Positions 1 through 5,990 of a stretch of DNA of 11,049 bases are shown here, one piece after another. How positions within the stretch are numbered: position 1 is the stretch's first letter; every line of letters starts with the position of its first letter. Source of the stretch: JAFGIT01 sp016929465 [NCBI: Candidatus Coatesbacteria bacterium] (GTDB lineage: Bacteria; B130-G9). The DNA is taken from NCBI GenBank assembly GCA_016929465.1, contig JAFGIT010000269.1:1-11049 (forward strand). Reading direction: 5' to 3'. The notes beneath the pieces are model-generated. The model did not search any database. It worked only from the letters and a program-made list of their open reading frames with translations, and was not told the DNA's origin. Position numbers and translations under genes: made by a program.

Positions 1-741
1 ATCGAGGTCGGCGGCAGCGCGTATCCGAGGACGCTCAATTTCGCGAAGTTCAGGGAGATCGCTGACAAGGTCGGCGCGATCGTGATGGCGGACATCGCCC
101 ATATAGCGGGGCTTGTTGTGGCTGGCGAGCATCCCAGCCCGGTTCCGCATTGCCAATTCGTGACGACCACCACCCACAAGACGCTCCGCGGGCCTCGCGG
201 CGGGCTGATTCTCTGCACGAAGCCGGACATGAAGCTCACCAACAAGGCCGTCTTCCCAGGAATTCAGGGTGGTCCCCTGATGCACATCATCGCGGCGAAG
301 GCCGTTGCGCTTCTAGAGGCCTCGACCGACAGCTATAAGGGCTATATCAAGCAGGTCGCAAAGAACGCCCAGGTGCTGGCAAAGACCCTACTCGACAAGG
401 GATACAGGCTGGTCTCTGGCGGAACTGATACTCATCTGGTGCTGATCGACGTCGGCGCGAAGGGCATGACAGGCAAGGATGCCGAGGAGTGGCTCGATCT
501 GGCGAACATTACTTGCAATAAGAACACGATCCCATTTGAAACGCAGAGCCCGTTCGTTACCAGCGGCATCCGCCTCGGGACGCCCGCGCTCACGACGCGC
601 GGCATGAAAGAGGCCGAGATGGTCAAGGTCGGTGAGTTCGTTGCCGACGTACTCGATGCCAAGGGCGACGAGGAGGTCATGAAGAAGGTCGGCGAACAGG
701 TGAAGGAGCTCACGTCGGGCTTCCCGCTATACGCCTATTGA
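1..741 (+). CDS. glyA: Serine hydroxymethyltransferase, C-terminal part (5' end outside window)
   Basis: This cytoplasmic PLP enzyme interconverts serine and glycine with transfer of a one-carbon unit to tetrahydrofolate. The frame is open from base 1, so about 246 codons are present; E. coli GlyA has 417, so roughly the first 170 residues lie upstream. The segment begins with a VGGSAYPR block, close to the GASAYPR motif of the family. DIAHIAGLV carries the Asp that contacts the PLP ring nitrogen (codon 91-93). [11 protein letters not shown] carries the Schiff-base lysine (codon 178-180). [14 protein letters not shown] contains the Arg that binds the substrate carboxylate (codon 571-573). All expected catalytic residues in this portion are present. 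The gene ends with TGA at 739-741. An intrinsic terminator and a separate promoter follow, so it is probably transcribed independently of the flagellar operon. Confidence 0.97.
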   Translation: MEVGGSAYPRTLNFAKFREIADKVGAIVMADIAHIAGLVVAGEHPSPVPHCQFVTTTTHKTLRGPRGGLILCTKPDMKLTNKAVFPGIQGGPLMHIIAAKAVALLEASTDSYKGYIKQVAKNAQVLAKTLLDKGYRLVSGGTDTHLVLIDVGAKGMTGKDAEEWLDLANITCNKNTIPFETQSPFVTSGIRLGTPALTTRGMKEAEMVKVGEFVADVLDAKGDEEVMKKVGEQVKELTSGFPLYAY

Positions 742-760
742 TTAACGACAGAAAGACGTG

Positions 761-880
761 GGCTTGACCGTCAACGAGTCTCGGCAGGCTCTGAATTGCC
801 GTCTTGTACTAATGGCTCATGCTTGACTGCTTTTGAGGTGCTGAGATAGCTCTTACCAATTCCATAGAGTACTAATCGCC
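761..880. repeat. Two-copy degenerate ~60-base repeat with 23S-tail-like blocks
   Basis: Two adjacent units, about 761-819 and 820-880, share ordered blocks: GCTTGAC (762-768 and 821-827), GCTCT (788-792 and 849-853), AATT and GTACTAAT (806-813 and 869-876). Between the blocks the copies have diverged. GTACTAAT followed shortly by GCTTGAC is the pattern at the 3' end of bacterial 23S rRNA (E. coli ends with GGUACUAAU, then GCUUAACC). The second copy is followed by a CGCC-TTTG-GGCG hairpin (877-888) enclosed by CTGAG (841-845) and CTCAG (889-893), which could form a branched RNA. Relationship to rRNA is inference; no complete rRNA gene is here. Confidence 0.4.
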
Positions 881-892
881 TTTGGGCGCTCA

Positions 893-914
893 GAGGGAGG
901 AAATTTCTTCCCTC
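893..914. repeat. 22-base near-perfect palindrome around GAAATTTC
   Basis: The two 11-base halves are complementary except for one G/T position (899 with 908), which would be a G-U wobble in RNA. The centre is the 8-base palindrome GAAATTTC (900-907). It lies nine bases before the glyA-side terminator stem and about 125-145 bases upstream of the predicted flgB transcription start, a usual distance for a sigma-54 activator site. It may be a protein-binding site, or an extra RNA stem next to the terminator. Confidence 0.5.
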
Positions 915-922
915 AATCTCGG

Positions 923-953
923 GCCGGCAATTATTGCCGGCTCTTCTTTTTTT
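923..953 (+). terminator. Intrinsic terminator downstream of glyA
   Basis: A perfect 8-bp stem GCCGGCAA/TTGCCGGC (923-930 and 934-941) closes a 3-base TTA loop and is followed by a T-rich tract TCTTCTTTTTTT (942-953). This is a classic Rho-independent terminator on the + strand. It should end transcription from glyA and insulate the flagellar promoter 60 bases further on. Confidence 0.9.
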
Positions 954-970
954 ACCGCCGAATGGCCTTG

Positions 971-991
971 TATAGGCAGTCTCTGCCAATA
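971..991. promoter_or_regulatory. 21-base palindrome upstream of sigma-54 promoter, possible operator
   Basis: The arms TATAGGCAG (971-979) and CTGCCAATA (983-991) pair at eight of nine positions around a TCT centre. The element is centred at 981, about 58 bases before the predicted transcription start of the flgB operon. It could be a regulator-binding site or simply a hairpin; no specific protein is assigned. Confidence 0.4.
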
Positions 992-1012
992 TCCGGCAAG
1001 TAATTCTCACTT

Positions 1013-1028
1013 TGGCACGCATATTGCT
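1013..1028 (+). promoter_or_regulatory. Sigma-54 (RpoN) promoter of the flgB operon
   Basis: TGGCACG-CATA-TTGCT matches the sigma-54 consensus TGGCACG-N4-TTGCW at every defined base. The invariant GG (1014-1015) and GC (1026-1027) are correctly spaced for the -24 and -12 elements, giving a predicted start near 1039 and a leader of about 150 bases before flgB. Flagellar hook-basal-body operons of many diderm bacteria are driven by sigma-54 with an AAA+ activator of the FlrC/FleQ/FlgR type. The activator is not encoded in this window. Confidence 0.92.
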
Positions 1029-1089
1029 TCAATAACGTGGCGTCATGGATGGCACAATGGAAATGAAATTGACCAAGGATGCACAAGTT

Positions 1090-1103
1090 GCCCTATAAAG
1101 GGC
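1090..1103 (+). other. Small hairpin in the flgB leader
   Basis: GCCCT (1090-1094) and AGGGC (1099-1103) form a perfect 5-bp stem around an ATAA loop, within the predicted transcript leader. It has no U-tract, so it is not an intrinsic terminator. Its function is unknown. Confidence 0.35.
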
Positions 1104-1153
1104 GGATTAGGTGATTGAAAGTGATGATTAAGGAACAGATAAGGAAGTCTGAC

Positions 1154-1168
1154 GGGAAGAAATTTCCC
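1154..1168. repeat. Second GGGARGAAATTTC element / hairpin just ahead of flgB
   Basis: Bases 1154-1166 match bases 895-907 at 12 of 13 positions (GGGAAGAAATTTC against GGGAGGAAATTTC). The copy can also fold as GGGAA/TTCCC around a 5-base loop, ending 9 bases before the flgB Shine-Dalgarno sequence. The two copies lie on either side of the sigma-54 promoter, about 120 and 140 bases from its centre. Confidence 0.45.
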
Positions 1169-1188
1169 CAAGCAATTGGAGAAGAGCA

Positions 1189-1593
1189 ATGGAGATAGCA
1201 GACAATTCTGTTCTCAAAGTTCTGGAGCGAACTCTGAATGTAGCCTCGCGGCGTGCGAGTCTGGTCGCGACGAATGTCGCGAACGTCGATACTCCGGGCT
1301 ACAAGGCCAAGACGTTCGACTTTGACGCCGCATTGGCGGCCTGTGGGGAAGACAGGATGGGCGGAATGGAGCCCGTAAGAACCGATCCCATGCACATCTC
1401 GTCGAACGGGCGGAGCCGGTCGACATCGGTCGCGATTAACGAGGCCACCGATTCGTCTCCCGGGCGATATGACGGCAACACGGTGAATGTCGAGAGTGAA
1501 ATGGCGGACCTTCTGGAGGCCGAACTCATGTTCTCTGCCTCGTCTAGGCTGGCCCTCAAGAAAATCGAAATGCTGAAGTCGGCGATTTCATAA
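1189..1593 (+). CDS. flgB: Flagellar proximal rod protein FlgB
   Basis: FlgB (134 aa) is a proximal rod subunit in the periplasm, exported by the flagellar type III apparatus and assembled on FliE. The N-terminal helix and signature LNVASRRASLVATNVANVD, followed by TPGYKAK (about residues 16-41), is the rod/hook-family motif ANNxANxxTPGYK. The C-terminal heptad helix contains NVESEMADLLEAELMFSASS, typical of FlgB. The middle loop is poorly conserved, as usual. A GGAGAAGAG Shine-Dalgarno stretch (1178-1186) precedes the ATG at a suitable distance. It is the first gene after the sigma-54 promoter, and flgC follows 13 bases downstream. Length is normal for the family. Confidence 0.95.
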   Translation: MEIADNSVLKVLERTLNVASRRASLVATNVANVDTPGYKAKTFDFDAALAACGEDRMGGMEPVRTDPMHISSNGRSRSTSVAINEATDSSPGRYDGNTVNVESEMADLLEAELMFSASSRLALKKIEMLKSAIS

Positions 1594-1606
1594 GGGGATT
1601 TAGGAA

Positions 1607-2044
1607 ATGAGTATCTTTGACATATTAGATATAGGCAGCTCTGGGCTCGCGGCGCAACGACTTCGGCAGGAGATCATCTCCTCCAACATCGCGAACGCTT
1701 CGACGACCCGCACGCCAGACGGCGGTCCTTACGTAAGGAAAGACGTAGTCTTCCAGACGTCGAATGCCACCGCCAAATTTGGTGAGATATTTTCATCGCT
1801 CGTGGATGACGGTCTCAGGGGCGTCAGAGTGTCCGAGGTCATCGAGGATGAGAGCCCCGGCCAGAAGCGCTTCCAGCCAAATCATCCGGACGCCGATGCC
1901 GAGGGCTATGTTCTCTTCCCAAATGTGAATCCGATCTCTGAGATGGTGAACATGGTCGAGGCGACCCGGTCCTACGAGGCGAACCTCTCGGTGATGAACG
2001 CCTCGAAGTCGATGGCGATCAAGGCGATAGACCTCGGTAGGTAA
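1607..2044 (+). CDS. flgC: Flagellar proximal rod protein FlgC
   Basis: FlgC (145 aa) is a proximal rod subunit that assembles with FlgB and FlgF in the periplasm. The N-terminal motif SGLAAQRLRQEIISSNIANA (about residues 13-32) is the rod-protein signature. PYVRKDVVFQ follows, characteristic of FlgC. The C-terminal segment has YVLFPNVNPISEMVNMVEAT and then RSYEANLSVMNASKSM, the conserved FlgC end with NP and the RSYEAN box. A purine-rich AAGGGGATTTAGGA stretch lies upstream of the ATG. Its stop is 11 bases before fliE, consistent with one polycistronic message. Confidence 0.96.
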   Translation: MSIFDILDIGSSGLAAQRLRQEIISSNIANASTTRTPDGGPYVRKDVVFQTSNATAKFGEIFSSLVDDGLRGVRVSEVIEDESPGQKRFQPNHPDADAEGYVLFPNVNPISEMVNMVEATRSYEANLSVMNASKSMAIKAIDLGR

Positions 2045-2055
2045 GAAGGAGATAG

Positions 2056-2367
2056 ATGATGATTGACATGAAGATTCAGCCATTTGGGCCAGATGCGATT
2101 GGCCAGGGCGAGAAGAAAGAGCAGCAGCGAGCGAACCAGACCGGGAAGGGGTCGTTTGGTGAGTTCTTGAAGCAATCCATAAAGGAAGTGAATGAGCTGC
2201 AGAATGAGGCGGACAAATCGATCACCGATTTCGCAACAGGCGAAAACAAGAATATACACGAGGTGATGATGTCCGTTCAGAAGGCAGATCTGAGCTTCAA
2301 GCTGATGCAGCAGATTCGTAACAAGTTAGTTGACGCATACAAAGAAGTAATGCGAACGGGTATATGA
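2056..2367 (+). CDS. fliE: Flagellar hook-basal body adaptor FliE
   Basis: FliE (103 aa) joins the MS ring to the rod and is among the first exported flagellar proteins. The sequence has a Lys/Gln-rich variable N-terminus, then the family pattern FGEFLKQSIKEVNELQNEAD (about residues 35-54). The conserved C-terminal half reads EVMMSVQKADLSFKLMQQIR, NKLVDAYKEVMRTGI; the EVM...QKADLSF block is diagnostic. AAGGAG (2046-2051) lies 4 bases before the first ATG and 7 before the second (2059), so initiation may use either. It sits directly after flgC and 30 bases before fliF. Confidence 0.94.
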   Translation: MMIDMKIQPFGPDAIGQGEKKEQQRANQTGKGSFGEFLKQSIKEVNELQNEADKSITDFATGENKNIHEVMMSVQKADLSFKLMQQIRNKLVDAYKEVMRTGI

Positions 2368-2397
2368 AACATCTGATCAAATGTCGGGGATGAACTA

Positions 2398-4155
2398 ATG
2401 GCAGATGTAGTTCCAGGGACGGAAGAGGAAAAGACTCTCAGCGAAGCAGCGGAAGGGCTTCCGAGAGAAACTAAGAAGGACTATCTGAACCAGATGCGCC
2501 GCATGGCGGAGGGGCTCTCTCGAGTGCAGAAGATAAGCCTCGGCGGGATTGCAGCGCTGATCATGTTGAGCATCATCGGGCTGGTTCTCTGGAGCGGTGG
2601 TACCGAGTACGACCTGCTCTTTGGCGATTTGGATCCTGAGGATGCGGCGCAGATAGTCGAGCAGTTGAAGGAGCAGAAGGTCCCATACAAGATTGCGGCC
2701 GGAGGGACACGCATTGAGGTTGAGCGTGGGAAGGCCAGGGACTTGCGGCTCTCATTTATAGGACAGGGCTTGCCGAGTGGCGGCAAGGGCAAGGGATTCG
2801 AGCTCTTCGACGAGCTGAAGCTGGGCGCGACCGACTTCGTCGAGAATCTCAACTATCGCCGCGCGCTGGAGGGCGAACTGGCCCGGACAATCGTCCGGTT
2901 CAGGGAGGTCGCCCAAGCTCGCGTGCACCTCGTAATACCAAAACGTTCTCTCTACTGGGAGAAGCAGGAGGATCCGACCGCGTCCGTGTGGCTCAGGCTC
3001 AAGGGTGGCGCGGGACTCGATCGCGGTCAGGTCAGGGCTGTGGTTCACCTGGTCTCGGGTGCTGTTCAAGGGCTATCGGCGAGCAATATCACGGTGGTCG
3101 ACTCGCTTGGGCACATTCTTACCGAGCCGGAGCAGCCCCAGGCGACAGGCCTCACACAGGCTCAGATGCAGCTCCGCAAAGAAGCGGAGAAGGGCTTTGA
3201 AAGCAAGATAGTCTCCCTGCTTTCACCCATAATCGGCGCAAACAAAGTCAAGGCGAAGGTCTCGATAACGATGGACTTCGTCGAGTCGAAACAGGAGCAG
3301 GAGAGCTTCGATCCGACCGAGCAGGTCCTGAGAAGCGAGCAAGACCTGAGTGAGGAATCAGGAACGCCGAAGCAGGTGGGTGGCGTGCCCGGAACTCAGT
3401 CCAATCTTGGCGAAGGGCAGGCAGGCGCAGCCGACGGCAAAGAGGACAATTACTTCAAGCGAGTTCAGCGAACTCGCAATTTCGAAATCGGAAGGACACT
3501 CCGAACTACCATCGAGCATCCCGGTGACATAACCAGGATCTCGGCAGCAGTAATCCTTGATGACAAAGCCGTCATCACAGAGGAGAACGGCGAACGCAAG
3601 GTCGAATATGAGCCGCTCCCAGCCGCGGTTGTCGCGAAGTGCGATGAGATCGTAAAGAAAGCGATTGGCTTCTCGAAGGACCGCGGGGATACGGTTGTGG
3701 TGGAAAACCTCTCGTTTGACCGGCACGGCGAGGAGGAGGAACGACTTGCTGCGGAAGAGAGCGAGCGTGGCTTGTTCTGGAGCAATGTTATGGCAGCCAC
3801 TCGCACACCTCTTATTATCATATCACTGATGTTGGTCTTCATTTTAGTAATCAGACCGCTTGTGAAGGGGCTTGTTGTCCGCAACCAGCCAGCCCTGGTA
3901 CCCGCAGCGGCTGCCGCGAACATCGCTGGCGAAGCAGGCGCTGAGGGACTACCGGTAGGGCAGGAAGAAGGCGCAGGGCTTTCTCTCGAAGGGAAGACGG
4001 TCGAGGAGATCGAGGCAGAGATACTCGCCGGCACGGTTCCCATGGACCGCGTTAGCAAGCGTGACATTCTCTCGAAGCGTATTTCCCAGATCATCGACTC
4101 GGATATGGAGAATGCGATCAGGATGCTCAGAACCTGGATGACTAACGGAAGCTAG
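2398..4155 (+). CDS. fliF: Flagellar MS-ring protein FliF
   Basis: FliF (585 aa) forms the MS ring in the inner membrane, the platform for the export gate, the C ring (through FliG) and the rod. A first membrane helix lies at about residues 46-66 (LGGIAALIMLSIIGLVLW). It is followed by YscJ/FliF ring-building domains: YDLLFGDLDPEDAAQIVEQL, LPSGGKGKGFELFD, then LEGELARTI and ARVHLVIP (about 70-240). A low-complexity Gly/Gln/Ser linker spans about 315-350. A second membrane helix lies at about 471-492 (PLIIISLMLVFILVIRPL). The cytoplasmic tail ends in a helix (about 556-582, ISQIIDSDMENAIRMLRTWM) that matches the FliG-binding region. A CGGGGA Shine-Dalgarno precedes the ATG at good spacing. Length and topology are normal. 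Confidence 0.97.
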   Translation: MADVVPGTEEEKTLSEAAEGLPRETKKDYLNQMRRMAEGLSRVQKISLGGIAALIMLSIIGLVLWSGGTEYDLLFGDLDPEDAAQIVEQLKEQKVPYKIAAGGTRIEVERGKARDLRLSFIGQGLPSGGKGKGFELFDELKLGATDFVENLNYRRALEGELARTIVRFREVAQARVHLVIPKRSLYWEKQEDPTASVWLRLKGGAGLDRGQVRAVVHLVSGAVQGLSASNITVVDSLGHILTEPEQPQATGLTQAQMQLRKEAEKGFESKIVSLLSPIIGANKVKAKVSITMDFVESKQEQESFDPTEQVLRSEQDLSEESGTPKQVGGVPGTQSNLGEGQAGAADGKEDNYFKRVQRTRNFEIGRTLRTTIEHPGDITRISAAVILDDKAVITEENGERKVEYEPLPAAVVAKCDEIVKKAIGFSKDRGDTVVVENLSFDRHGEEEERLAAEESERGLFWSNVMAATRTPLIIISLMLVFILVIRPLVKGLVVRNQPALVPAAAAANIAGEAGAEGLPVGQEEGAGLSLEGKTVEEIEAEILAGTVPMDRVSKRDILSKRISQIIDSDMENAIRMLRTWMTNGS

Positions 4156-4171
4156 GAGAGGAGATTAGGAG

Positions 4172-5179
4172 ATGGCAGTGCAATCAACAGCCGGAGTATG
4201 CAAGGTCGCCAAGCTCTTAGTCCTTCTGGGTGAAGAGCCAACAACAAAGGTATTCAAGAATCTGGAGTATGACGAGGTCCAGGATATCACGAAGGAGATA
4301 TCTCTCGCGAGCTCGATTGACAAAGACGAGGCGGAACGCCTGCTCGAAGAATTCTACAACATGTACATGGCGCAGGAATATATCGCCAAGGGCGGCATAG
4401 AATATGCAAAGAAGGTGCTGTCCAAATCGATGCCCCCTGACGAGGCCAGACGCATCATCGATAGGCTAACAAAGACCCTCAAATCAACGAGCAGGTTTGC
4501 CACCCTGCGAAAGGTGGACCCCCTGCAGCTTTCGAAGATAATTCAGAATGAGCACCCTCAGACGGTAGCATTGATAATCGGGCATCTTGATCCCACGCAG
4601 GCCGCAGACCTTCTGGGGTCTCTCCCCGAAGAGCTGAGATCGGACGTGACGCTGCGTCTCGCGGCACTCGAGGAGATCTCACCCGATGTGCTCTCCAAGA
4701 TCGCGTCCGTCTTGGATGAGAAGATCGAATCGCTCTCCGGTCTTCAGACAGAGGAAGTCGGTGGCGTTCGAATGGTGGCTGAGATCCTGAACCGGATGGA
4801 CAGGAGTACCGGCAGAGCAGTGCTGGAGCTGGTCGAAAGCAATAATCCGGAACTCGCGGCATCAATCCGCGATCTGATGTTCGTCTTCGACGACATCCTC
4901 CTTCTGGACGACATGGGCATCCGGGAAATTCTGAAGAACGTGGATCGCAAGGTGCTGACAATGGCGCTCAAGGGGACCACGGAGGAGATGAAGGAGAAGT
5001 TCATGCGTAACATGTCCGAGCGTGCACAGCAGCTTCTCGTCGAGGAAATGGACTATCTGGGGCCGGTGCGACTGAAGGACGTCGAAATCGCACAGCGCGA
5101 GATGGTCGAGATTGTGCGCGGGCTCGAGGAAGAACAGGTTATATCGCTTGGTGGCGGAGGAGATGAGCTCGTTGTCTAA
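4172..5179 (+). CDS. fliG: Flagellar rotor/switch protein FliG
   Basis: FliG (335 aa) sits on the cytoplasmic face of FliF, binds FliM, and carries the charged helix that meets the stator. The N-terminal FliF-binding domain covers about residues 1-100. The middle domain contains EHPQ (127-130, in NEHPQTVALI), the hallmark FliM-interacting motif. GGVRMVAEILN (198-208) begins the helix linking the middle and C-terminal domains. MFVFDD (236-241) and LDDMGIREILKNVD (245-258) are the C-terminal torque-generating section, with the charged residues present. AGGAG directly abuts the ATG, but GGAGAGGAG (4155-4163) is well spaced for it. An in-frame GTG at 4178 is an alternative start. The 3' end overlaps fliH by 17 bases. 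Confidence 0.97.
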   Translation: MAVQSTAGVCKVAKLLVLLGEEPTTKVFKNLEYDEVQDITKEISLASSIDKDEAERLLEEFYNMYMAQEYIAKGGIEYAKKVLSKSMPPDEARRIIDRLTKTLKSTSRFATLRKVDPLQLSKIIQNEHPQTVALIIGHLDPTQAADLLGSLPEELRSDVTLRLAALEEISPDVLSKIASVLDEKIESLSGLQTEEVGGVRMVAEILNRMDRSTGRAVLELVESNNPELAASIRDLMFVFDDILLLDDMGIREILKNVDRKVLTMALKGTTEEMKEKFMRNMSERAQQLLVEEMDYLGPVRLKDVEIAQREMVEIVRGLEEEQVISLGGGGDELVV

Positions 5180-5990
5180 TCTAGTCAAAGCAGCCAAAGC
5201 AAGGGATACTTACTGCGTCAATTTCGACTTCGAGAGCTTCATAGTCTCGTTGAACAATGGGATTGAGGACATGAAGACCTCCGATATCGAGAAGTTCGAG
5301 CCCGAACTAGTGCATGTATCTAGTGAAAGCAACCAAAGAGCCGCAGACGAGTTGATCCAGGCGGCCGAGAAACGCGCAAGTGAGATCGTCAATGATGCGC
5401 AGGCCAGGGCCTCCAAGATGCTGAATGAGGCCAAGGCCCAGGGCATTAAGCTCGGCAAGGATGAAGGCTCTCGACACGCGAGGGAAGAAGCACTCAGCGT
5501 TGCCAGGCAGGAAGTCGCCGCCACTGTGGCCGCGATGCAGAGAGCAGCGCAAGAGCTGAGCAAGGTCCGGGAAAAAGTTCTCAACGAGAGTGATACTGAG
5601 ATGCTGAGCCTCGTTCTGGGTGTGACGCGCCTCATTCTCTCTCGCGAGATAAAGACAGACAAAACACTCATACTGGAGCAGATCCGCCGCGCGGCCAGGA
5701 TACTCGGAGAGGCTGATGAGATCGTTGTGAAGCTCCATCCACTCGATCTCAAGACCGCACAGAATAGTGTGGATTCTCTCATCCCAGACGGGAAGTCGAT
5801 GAGGATATCTCTCATCGCTGATAAGAGCATCGAACAAGGCGGTTGCATGGTCGAATGCGACAGGGGCTCTGTTGATGCGCGGATATCGACCCAGCTAGGT
5901 CGCATCGAGGCCGCATTCAACGAGGTCATGAGCTCAGCTGGTGAGGAAGCACCCAAGCCCAAGGCAAACGGGGAGGACAATGATGTTTAG
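5163..5990 (+). CDS. fliH: Flagellar export ATPase regulator FliH
   Basis: FliH (275 aa from this start) is the cytoplasmic stalk/regulator that binds FliI and links the ATPase to the C ring. A long Ala/Glu/Lys-rich helix spans about residues 58-150. It includes a GxxxGxxxG run (GIKLGKDEG), the glycine-repeat signature of FliH. The C-terminal FliH/YscL/V-ATPase E-like domain (about 150-260) has VLGVTRLILSREIKTD, IVVKLHPLDL and GGCMVECDRGSVDARISTQL. I chose the ATG at 5163 because GGAGGAG lies immediately upstream, although the spacing is very short. In-frame GTG at 5151 and TTG at 5172 are possible. It overlaps fliG by 17 bases and fliI by 8 bases, suggesting coupled translation. Residues after about 262 are a polar tail. 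Confidence 0.93.
   Translation: MSSLSNLVKAAKARDTYCVNFDFESFIVSLNNGIEDMKTSDIEKFEPELVHVSSESNQRAADELIQAAEKRASEIVNDAQARASKMLNEAKAQGIKLGKDEGSRHAREEALSVARQEVAATVAAMQRAAQELSKVREKVLNESDTEMLSLVLGVTRLILSREIKTDKTLILEQIRRAARILGEADEIVVKLHPLDLKTAQNSVDSLIPDGKSMRISLIADKSIEQGGCMVECDRGSVDARISTQLGRIEAAFNEVMSSAGEEAPKPKANGEDNDV

Larger units (their letters stand above)
742..1188. other. Gene-free control region between glyA and flgB
   Basis: I find no convincing gene in these 447 bases; short open frames on both strands lack ribosome-binding sites and any recognisable motif. In order, the region contains an imperfect tandem repeat (761-880), a near-perfect palindrome (893-914), an intrinsic terminator (923-953), a second palindrome (971-991), a sigma-54 promoter (1013-1028) and an untranslated leader with two hairpins (1090-1103 and 1154-1168). 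The layout is that of a glyA transcription end followed by the regulatory region of the flagellar operon. Confidence 0.8.

Noticed and set aside
782-801. CGGCA/TGCCG inverted repeat soon after glyA as a possible first terminator
   Set aside because: The stem is only five pairs with a 10-base loop and no U-tract follows; the element at 923-953 is far stronger.
742-960. Search for a complete 5S rRNA or tRNA near the 23S-tail-like blocks
   Set aside because: I see no TpsiC-like GGTTCGAATCC, acceptor stem or 5S consensus; only short 23S-end-like blocks are present.
771-1022. Open frame of 83 codons on the - strand in the intergenic gap
   Set aside because: It runs opposite to all neighbours, overlaps the terminator and repeats, and has no recognisable protein features.
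1045-1098. A 17-codon frame in the flgB leader whose middle (MKLTKDAQVAL) faintly recalls the start of Rrf2-family regulators
   Set aside because: It stops after 17 codons, no continuing frame restores Rrf2 sequence, and there is no ribosome-binding site. The resemblance is too short to call a pseudogene or leader peptide.
882-1118. Open frame of 78 codons on the + strand across the terminator and sigma-54 promoter
   Set aside because: It spans an intrinsic terminator and a consensus promoter, has no Shine-Dalgarno and shows no family motif.
3465-4094. Long - strand open frame of 209 codons opposite fliF
   Set aside because: It is a Ser/Thr-rich shadow of the GC-biased fliF reading frame; the + strand protein is unmistakable FliF.
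5210-5980. Long - strand open frame of 256 codons opposite fliH
   Set aside because: It is a Ser/Leu-rich antisense shadow of the fliH codons with no domain; fliH is well supported by motif and context.
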